Shown: positions 56,425 to 64,000 of the stretch, one piece after another | Numbering within the stretch: the first letter of the stretch is position 1 | How the letters are laid out: each line of letters begins with the position of its first letter | Assembly: GCA_027563935.2 (NCBI GenBank) | Contig: CM050448.1 | Coordinates: 119,586,493-119,650,492 of the forward strand | From: Costus lasius | Lineage: Eukaryota; Streptophyta; Magnoliopsida; Zingiberales; Costaceae | DNA length: 64,000 bases | Direction: 5' to 3' | Notes under the pieces: model-generated | The model's input: only the letters and a program-made list of their open reading frames with translations | Told to the model about the DNA's origin: nothing | Databases searched by the model: none | Made by a program: the position numbers and the translations under genes

Positions 56425-56426
56425 TT

Positions 56427-56650
56427 AAGGAAAGAATTTCCAGCCCGACTGCTTAGGATTTTCGGAGCAGTGCCCCATCAAAAGTGTTAAATACGCTTTG
56501 AGATTCGTGTTTTATCATCTCGTGATTTATGCTTATCATCTGGGCATTAAAAATCGTGCAAGCATGAATCTCAAAGCATATTTAATGCTTTGATGGGGCG
56601 TTGCTCCAGAATCCTGAGCAGATCGTATGCTCAGGAAATTTTTTAAGGCC
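56427..56650. mobile_element. Foldback element of about 220 bp
   Basis: The arms 56440-56510 and 56565-56635 are inverted copies (GCCCCATCAAA, TTAAATA, GCTTTGAGATTC, GGAGCA, AGGATT). Both outer ends carry AATTTCC. Both flanks show TTAAGG, possibly a target-site duplication. No coding capacity. Confidence 0.7.
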
Positions 56651-56943
56651 TGCGGGGAGATTCGATAGTGAATTTCTTCGATTTTGAGCTGTGTGGTAGT
56701 GTTGCAAACACGCCGCTTCCGTAAAATGTGTTGCACACACCTGCAACGCTGACGGAGAATATCTCGAAATGGGACCTAAGAAGTGTGCTTAGCTGGTGTT
56801 AGTGCAAATGATGAGATAGCAAGCGGAGTTGAGTTAGTGCCAAACTTGATGCATTCGCTATTATACCTAGTATAAATGGAGTCACTAAATGGTAATGTGA
56901 TGGTGGTAGAGAAGAAAATGAGAGGAAAAACAATAGAGACTAA

Positions 56944-57822
56944 GGGCCTGTTTCTTTGGGATGAAAAGCCAAGGGAAAAGAAAAGAAAATTGTTTTCCCT
57001 TGTTTCCTTGAGCGGAAATGACAAGGAAGAAAAGAATACTCGAAGGAAAACCAAACCAAACGGTTTTCCTTCGAAATTTTTTCTCTACAAATTGGAGAGA
57101 AAAGACAAATCGCCCATCGCCTCTCTACCTCGACTCTTGCGCTCGCTGTTCCCGAGCTCGCGCCTGTCGCTGCTCTCGTGTCCACCGCTCCCATGCTACT
57201 GTTGCCACTCCCAAGCTCTTGCCTCCCTACCGACGCGCCCGCCTCCCTACCGCCGCTCCTGCCTCCCTACTGCAACTGCCGAGGTCACGCTCATCTTCCC
57301 ACCTCCTAGCCGTAGCGGGCGCCATCACGCCATCTCCCCGCCTCCCAGCCGCAGCAGCCGAGGTCACGCCTACCTCCCTCTATCGTAGCTGCCTCCCAGT
57401 AGCTCCGTCATGTCCGTCTCCCCGCCTCCTAGCCGCAATGGCCGAGGTCACACTTGCCTCCCAGCCGCTCCCTAGCTCGCCCTCGCGCCTTCCAAGCTCA
57501 CCCTCGCCCTCGCCCTCGCCACCCTTGCCGTCGCCGCCTTCCAAGCTCGACACCATCACTGCCAATACCCCTCCAGCTCCAGCCCTCACCCTCCAGCTCC
57601 GCCCTCCAGCCCCGCAGATGTCTCTCGCCGGCTGCCGAGAGCGCTGTCGAGCGTTTGTCAGCCAGTTTTTTTTTTTTTTTTTTTTTGATTTTTTTTTTGT
57701 TATCCTTTCCTCCCAAGAAAACAAGCTACATCTCTTGGTATTCTTTTCCTTTCTCTCCGTGTTTCTTTCTTTCTACTTATTTTTTTTTCTCTGATTTTCT
57801 TTCCCTCTAAAGAAACAAAGCC
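56944..57822. mobile_element. Tourist/PIF-Harbinger-like non-autonomous element with GC-rich core
   Basis: Ends GGGCCTGTTTCTTTGGG and AAAGAAACAAAGCC are inverted relatives, and TAA flanks both sides (56941-56943, 57823-57825), the target site used by PIF/Harbinger elements. The core (about 57110-57650) is a GC-rich Pro/Ser/Arg-coding-like minisatellite built from CCTCCCAGCCGC, GCCGAGGTCACGC and TCGCCCTCGCC words, then a run of T. Several long open frames on both strands come from this composition; no transposase is recognisable. Confidence 0.65.
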
Positions 57823-57825
57823 TAA

Positions 57826-59169
57826 GAGAAGAGAATCTATCTTTGAATGTGTGTGCTATTGCTGACCTAGTTTGATCAACCTTTAGGCGCTTGGCCTACT
57901 CACTGGAGCTCTTGGAGATCTGCTAGATTCACAGTGAAGAGTTTCTGATGAACTAAAAAAGGATTGAGAGAGAGGACACAAGTATAAACTGTAATAGCAG
58001 ATAATAGATTTAGGCATTTAGCAATTAAGGATGCATCTCAAAGTCTTTATCACTACCTGTTTTTCATGCCATCACTGATCACACTAACCATCTATAATAC
58101 TGTTATTATCAGCCTCACATTCAGCCGGCGGCTGCGACCACAGATGCTAAAAATTCTACAAGAGTTCGACGTTTGGAGGGGATTCGCATCAACAATAATG
58201 TGTTGCTGCTGCACTAGTACAGGTACAGTGTCCACCGTCCCCCTGACAAGCGTTAATTTGCTTCCTAATAATGTGTCTGCTGCTCTGGTCTGTTTTGCTG
58301 TCCCTGCTGCCTTCTGGTCTCTTTAATGGCGTCCTTGCCTGCTACTGCAACTGGACCCGTTGCTGCTGCAGCGCGTTCATGTCAATGTCCTCAAAATTTT
58401 CCTCAAAATTTTCTATTGTTACTGCCACTGCCCTCACTTCCACTCTTCCAATGGCCGGCAACGTCTGCGGAACCTAGTGTTTGCTTGCATTTGCATGCAC
58501 GTGGGAGCGTCTGTCCATGACTGTTGGCGCTTCCCTTCCTAGCTAGCTAGCTTCATCACAACGAGGGCCGGAAAAAACGAATAAAACTTTTCAGCGGGTA
58601 TCTGATCTAACCGTTAGAAAAAAAATTTGCCCTTGGGAGTCACACGTGTACGAATTCTAGGGTTAATCCTAATGCTAAGAAATTCTGAAGCGGGTACCCG
58701 CTTAATTAATTTATGGATTTCGATACCAGATATACTAATTTGTACTACGTCAACTGCTTTAATCCAAAAGCTGACATACAGATTACATTCCCTGTAAAGT
58801 GTATTATGCAGCCCCTCTACATAACATGATATAGGTAGGTGTAGATCAAAAGATTATAGAATAATCATGCATATTTTACTCTAGGACAAAACACAATACG
58901 GAGTTAAGAGAGGGTCAAGTACAAATAAACTAACCTATTTTTATCCAAAGAGCAAGCTTATTTGAACAACTTTTACCTTATCTATTGGACTTTTATAAGC
59001 TTGAGTGAGGGCAGGGCGTCTCTCTATATATTTAGCTAAGAATATTTAGAAAACAATGCTAATAAGGGAATTATAAGATCATTTTTTTACATACCCTCGT
59101 CTCATGGGGCTTGAGGAGATTTATACCTATAGTTCGGATGAGACTTTAAGTTGAATGGTGTTTGAATAT
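57826..59169. other. Intergenic DNA without a supportable gene
   Basis: Contains a CTG/CTGC-rich patch (58195-58460) with several overlapping short frames, none of which looks like a conserved protein. The remainder is AT-rich. Confidence 0.5.
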
Positions 59170-59560
59170 ACATAGGGGTGATAGGTCGATTATTCGTATT
59201 GCCATTCTAAACTCGAATGGACTAAATTGACAAAATTCGCTACTTGAGACTGAGACTGGTACCCTATTATATAACTAAAATCTGAGTCAGATATTTAAGG
59301 GTATCTGATTAAATATTATTTATTTTTTATAAAATATTAATTTAAAAATATAATAATAAAAAATATATTCATATAATAACTATTTATTATTATTTTTATA
59401 TTTATATAATAGTTATTATATATATATACCCGTATTCTAAATCTGAATCCAATTAAAACATGACTTATCAAATTTGAATTCATATCATTTAGATAAACAG
59501 GTATCTGAATTTGGTGTATATAGGTCGGGTCTGGTACTCGACCCCTACGAGTAAAATTGC
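59170..59560. repeat. TACCC/GGGTA dispersed element with AT-rich core
   Basis: Left part has GGTACCCTATTA and GGGTATCTGAT; right part has ATACCCGTATTCTAAATC and GGTCGGGTCTGGTACTCG; A/T-rich centre. Resembles the block at 12284. Ends not resolved. Confidence 0.4.
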
Positions 59561-59809
59561 TCACCCTAAATATATACTATGGCCGTTCTTACCACTGGAT
59601 GCATTCTCATATTGGATAACAACATATCATGTCTTGACTCTTCACGAAGCTGAGGCAAAAAATTCTCTTAAAATAATATTTGAGTTTTTGGACAGACAGA
59701 AAAATATCAAATGATATGAATATGATAGTTGTGGCTTTCAGAGCTATTGTGAGATAAGAGAAATAAAATTCTAAGTTCATATTTGTTAGAATTTTATAGA
59801 CATGGTAAA

Positions 59810-60240
59810 ACAGATCAACGGGTTGTGTTCAGGTTGACCCGTTTATAACCCGTGACCCGATTAGCTTAATCCGAACATGACCCGTTTAATTAATTGGGTC
59901 AGATGATCTAATCCAAACACGACCCATATATATTCTGGTCAATCCGACACGACCCGATTAATCCGTTTAATATTAAATAATTTAAATAAATATTTATAAA
60001 AAATATATATATAATTATATAAATGTAAAAATATTAATCCGATTAACTCGGCATGACACGACTCGACCCGAAATGATATATAAATATATAATATAATCGA
60101 TTTAAACGGGTTAACCCGATTATAATCCGACATGACTCATTTAATTTCGGGTCATGATCTGAACACGATTAGACCCAACCCGAACCCGCCTAATTTCGTG
60201 TCGGGTCGACCGGTCAGGTTAATTTTTGTCAGGTCTAGAA
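59810..60240. repeat. ACCCG/CGGGT dispersed element with AT-rich core
   Basis: Dense GACCCG, AACCCG and CGGGTC words (GTTGACCCGTTTATAACCCG; CGTGTCGGGTCGACCGG) surround an A/T core. No coding capacity. Same general type as the block at 50090. Confidence 0.5.
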
Positions 60241-62469
60241 CTTTATATAAAATTTGTATTATCTATAATTGAATCTGTTCTTTTATATAAAAATCTTTTT
60301 TTTTTAATTCAATCTGTTGCTAAATTATGCAAATGCTGGAGTCTTCATCATTTCTGTGGATATGTTCTTGAAAGCCTCAAAGGGCGACGCCATTGCCAGC
60401 TTTTGCGTTACTTATATTGGATTCAACCTCTGAGAAGAAGCCGCCTGCAGTTGCGTACAAGCCTCCCTTGGCTTTTGGAATAAAAGCTGAACAGGATTCT
60501 TTTTGAGGCTGCACTCAGAAACATTCTGCTCCATGTGCGCCTGTGCTTTGCTTTTGTGGAACTGTGACATCTCTTTCGCCCCTACCTTATGATTCCAGCA
60601 ATCTTTGTTCTTAACCGAAAAGGCAGTCACAATTTATCAATCAATCCAGTACCTACTGGTTCTAACTTCTAAAACAAGCAAAAGCCTGCATGGTACCTTC
60701 TTACCAAAGCCAGACAAGCATGTTTTAAGTTGTACTGCATTTGCTAGTTACAATCAACAAATACTGCTTCTCTATCCTTAATATGATCCTCCCCAGGTGA
60801 TTCTGTATCTGAAAAAAAAAACCATTTCTAATATGTTTTTCAAGATTAAACAGTGATTATATGTCTCCTGTTCTTCATTCAATTATTTTTTTTTTTCATA
60901 ATTTTCTCTTTTTCTCAAGTTTTAAATTTGATGTTGAGCCGCCATATACTCCAAACTGATATATTAAAGAAAGGTAAGATAGATTACAGAAGTGAGGTTT
61001 CTTATAATGCCCTATGATACCAGCAGCATTCTTCTATGAGGCAAGAAGAGGTACTTGTCTTGAAAGGTCTTGCTGCCTAACCAAAACTAGCAAATGAAGC
61101 TCAAAAAGCATCTCATAGATTTACTGCAAGTAGCTTAAAATTCAAAAAAAGGGAAAGAAAGTAAAAGAAATGATGGTTCAACAACTTCCTGGTGACTATC
61201 TTAATTATGGCATCTCACTCTGGAGAGAACTGCAGGACTACAGCTCTACAAGTCCTTGTTAGTTAAAGAGAGAGTAAAAACAGCAATAAAGAAGAATTAA
61301 TGGCAGCAGCTTGAATGCTCCAAAAGGGCAATCTTGGGTCTTCAGTGACTGCGAAGCTGATTCTCAAAGTTCCATGTTTGATTAATCTAAAGCTCTCTCT
61401 AGTTGTAGATTCCCTATTTAATCCATCTTTAAAATGATTTTTCAAGTCTTATTCAATTGTCTATGAACAGACACAGGGGCCCTCCTCCAGAGCTGCTGAC
61501 AGACTAGATGAAACCTAGAAAAAGTTCAACAAAGAATCGGCTGGATTTCCTCCTATTCAAGGTGGAGTCCACATTTTATGCTGTTCTTGTTCCTGCTTTT
61601 AGGTGTACAATGACTGATGATGGACCCCTTTCATTCAATTACAAACTTAAACTGTTCTCTTTCAAACAATATATGTTTTCTTTTTTTGCAGAAAAAGAAA
61701 AAAGTTACGACGATTTCTGAAAGCAACTTCAGAAAAAAAATATAACAAGAGGCCTTATAATTCCAAAAAAGACTGAAAAACCAACTCGTAGTTTTGATAT
61801 TGTCCAAGAGAATGAGAAAGGTTGACTAAGTGCTACTAAAAAAAGGATAATGAAGGAATTACAGATTAAGAAAGAACAAAAGAAAAGTTCAGATGCATGG
61901 CATGAGCATGAACAGTAGACAGAATACTTGATCAGTTTCTGCGTTAACCTGTCTTTTTAGATGATGCCAGATCAAAATGAATCAATTTAAGATGAAAAGA
62001 AAATTAATAAAGTTACAAAGGACTATTTTAGAAAATTTATAAACAACAAGCAACTCTAGCTGCAAACCATGTTGAAGTTTTTCTCTAAAATTAAAACCTG
62101 AAGCTTGTTTTTGAGAAAATTTTCTGGTTGATAATATGCCTCAACAGAAAGGTCTCCTCAAAAATCAAAATCTAACACCCTGAAGCTTGTTTAGGAAAAT
62201 TCTCAGGGAGACAATGATCTAAACCTCACACTAAATTAAGCAACCGAAAGGTACCATCAATACCTATCACTCAAATGTTTCCCAAGCTACACGGTCCACC
62301 AGCTGCTTCACAGTGAATACGCACACTCGCACAGTAGCCTAAATGGCATGTGGCAGCTTTATGGCACTGAGAAAGACCCAAACACCCTCCTATTTGATTG
62401 CTGCAACGCAACTCCCACACCCCTCATCACTCGCCTCTATCCTTGTGCGAAGCTGTAGCAGCAGAGCCG
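60241..62469 (+). promoter_or_regulatory. Upstream region of the SPL gene
   Basis: No gene supported. The last 200 bases are GC-richer and include a likely leader. Short frames at 60226-60630 on both strands have no recognisable homologue. Large plant SPL promoters commonly span this distance, but no specific element can be named. Confidence 0.4.
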
Positions 62470-62819
62470 ATGGAGATGAGGTCGAGCACCGCTGGAGGCG
62501 ATGACTCCCCCCACGGTCTCATGTTTGGTAAAAAGATCTACTTTGAGGATGGAGTTGGCGGCGGCGGCGGCGGCGGCGGTGGCAGCAGTAGCTCCAAGGC
62601 ACCACCGGCGCCGGCAGTGAGGAAGGGGAGGGGAGTGTTGCAGGGAGGAGGAGGGCAGCAGCAGCAGCAGCCACCGAGGTGCCAGGTAGAGGGCTGTGAT
62701 GCAGATCTGAGTGGGGTGAAGGCCTACTACTGTAGGCACAAAGTCTGTGGTATGCACTCGAAGGCACCCAAGGTGGTGGTGGGTGGAATGGAGCAGAGGT
62801 TTTGTCAGCAGTGCAGCAG
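62470..62819 (+). CDS. SBP-box transcription factor, SPL14/17-like, first exon only (partial)
   Basis: SPL proteins bind GTAC-core DNA sites via a two-zinc SBP domain and control architecture and phase change. This exon encodes 116 complete codons from [10 protein letters not shown]. The N-terminal motif [13 protein letters not shown] is like [13 protein letters not shown] of rice SPL14. Poly-Gly, Ser and Gln tracts follow (62560-62580 is a GGC microsatellite). The first zinc-binding part of the SBP domain is then complete: [39 protein letters not shown]. The exon ends within the Arg codon at CAGCAG/GTTTGG, phase 2, the conserved SBP intron position. The frame is open upstream to 62398, but MEMRSS matches the family start. 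The remaining exons, including any miR156 site, are beyond the window. Confidence 0.9.
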
Positions 62820-64000
62820 GTTTGGGCCTCTTTTCTATTAGTTTCTTCGTTATGTTTTCTTTTGCAAGTCTTGGTTCTCTTGATCTCTCATTGTGTTCCT
62901 GGAATTTGGTTTGTTGAAGAGGATCTAACAACTAAATGCCAAGTATAGAAATTTTGTATGTCATTGTTGGATTTTGCTTTCTTGCAAGGTGTTCTTTTGA
63001 TTACTAGTACACTTTTTGCTCAAAAACTATAGTACTTTTGTCACCTCAGTTCTGAAAAAAAGGTTGGGTTTCAAAGATATATTTGAGATTTCTTCTTTCT
63101 TGGGGTACTAATGCATAGCCGACAGGTTTTCAGTTTTCTTATCTCACAAAGGAGCTTTTGATTTCTTAGTCAGCATGCTGTAGATATGTTTGTACAAAGC
63201 ATGTTTTTTTAAAAAAGAAAAGTCACAACTTTTTGCTAATATTATTCCTTGATGAGTAGGTGCAACCACTGTATCCATGGTTTGGATATCACTATCTATA
63301 TAATTAATAGTTCAAATATTTATCATTTGGAATAGACTCATTAGTGCTTAGTATTGCTCATTAGTTTCAACCACAATGGTAATGACTGATGTTACATTTT
63401 ATTGGATAAGTTTTTTTTGGTAATTTTATGGTCTGTGCAGGCTTCTTGATTATGATTAAGCTATGATATTTCATGGAAGAGTTGTGCATTTCTACTTGCA
63501 ATTCTGGATTGAATTGTTAAGGGTTGCTGAAGGTATTACTACATGAAATACTTGCTTGAGAAAATTGACAATGATAACTTCAGAAAAATATAAATCTTTA
63601 TATTGTGTTTGTTTTGAAGATACACTTGTGAGTTAGTGGTATCTTAGAGACAGTAGTAGGTTGGCTTTATACGTTTAGTATTTGTTGAAATGTTAAACTA
63701 CATGATTCTAAACATATATATTATGATTCGATCATTGCCACTTGCTCTATGATTTATATAAACGTAGGGAAAAGTTTTATTCATTTTGTAGACTGTGATT
63801 GTTGTAAGCTGATATGTTGTTCTTGGTTTCAACCTGAATCAGTTTTTTTCAGAGTATTAACTTCAATCCTCAGAATGATAAGAGGATCAACTAAACCATC
63901 TGTTTTTTTCCCCAAAACTTACTGCTAACGTTTACATCAATTACAATGGCTCTAGAAATGCTTTCTGAAAAGAATTGTATGACACTTTTTGCTCTATTGA
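62820..64000 (+). other. SPL intron 1 (continues past the window)
   Basis: Begins with a GTTTGG donor. No continuation of the SBP domain (expected to start with Phe-His) is seen before the window ends, so the intron is longer than 1.18 kb. T-rich throughout, no other feature seen. Confidence 0.75.

Noticed and set aside
57018..57794. 258-codon frame and others around 57000-57800
   Set aside because: Low-complexity Pro/Ser/Arg composition inside a TAA-flanked transposable element, then a poly-Phe run from a T tract.
58066..58542. Cluster of short frames around a CTG-rich patch
   Set aside because: Overlapping frames with no one frame favoured, no motif, no family resemblance.
60226..60630. 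Possible gene remnant with Lys/Pro-rich frames on both strands
   Set aside because: Could not be matched to any family; frames are short and mutually overlapping.
1..64000. CRISPR arrays, prokaryotic operons, tRNA and rRNA genes
   Set aside because: Nothing with the required structure was seen; the window is ordinary plant nuclear DNA. I could not run a tRNA or covariance search.

Overview
The window is nuclear DNA from a flowering plant. It has intron-rich genes with GT/AG junctions, AT-rich intergenic DNA, MITEs, a Ty3/gypsy LTR retrotransposon, and plant-specific families (AHL, SBP-box, plant ARID plus alpha-crystallin). The SBP exon resembles the rice SPL14/IPA1 clade. Long introns and modest GC would suit a non-grass monocot, perhaps a palm, but that is a weak inference.

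Layout. 773-4180 (+): complete five-exon mitochondrial HSP70 with a heat-shock-element-like cluster upstream. 5129-11189 (-): complete twelve-coding-exon ARID/alpha-crystallin nuclear protein, convergent with HSP70. 14072-20524 and 22048-24919 (+): tandem pair of AT-hook/PPC (AHL) genes with matching exon structure; the second has eroded AT-hooks and an unusual 3' end. 26222-47556 (-): a five-exon SDR42E/3beta-HSD-like membrane dehydrogenase whose last intron is about 14.8 kb. That intron holds a 9.4 kb decayed chromovirus-type retrotransposon (27732-37137), whose 3' LTR contains a solo LTR of another family. 52727-53125 (+): small basic nuclear-looking plant protein of unknown function. 62470-62819 (+): first exon of an SPL transcription factor that runs off the right edge.

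The genes do not form a pathway; this is ordinary eukaryotic gene order with three regulators or chromatin proteins (ARID, AHL pair, SPL), a chaperone and a dehydrogenase. The rest is dominated by small non-autonomous elements: 8-bp-TSD CCGGTA-type MITEs, foldback elements, a TAA-flanked Tourist-like element with a GC-rich core, and repeats rich in ACCCG/CGGGT.

I found no convincing new multi-gene system. The most interesting local structures are: (1) a 5' splice site inside a hairpin loop that has been duplicated within its own intron; (2) an inverted duplication of the AHL2 intron 4/exon 5 junction, with a third partial copy in the neighbouring gene; (3) stop codons in the retrotransposon that look almost wholly like CAG-to-TAG changes, a CHG-methylation decay pattern. 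All exon models come from reading splice signals, phases and remembered family conservation; no alignment or search was run.
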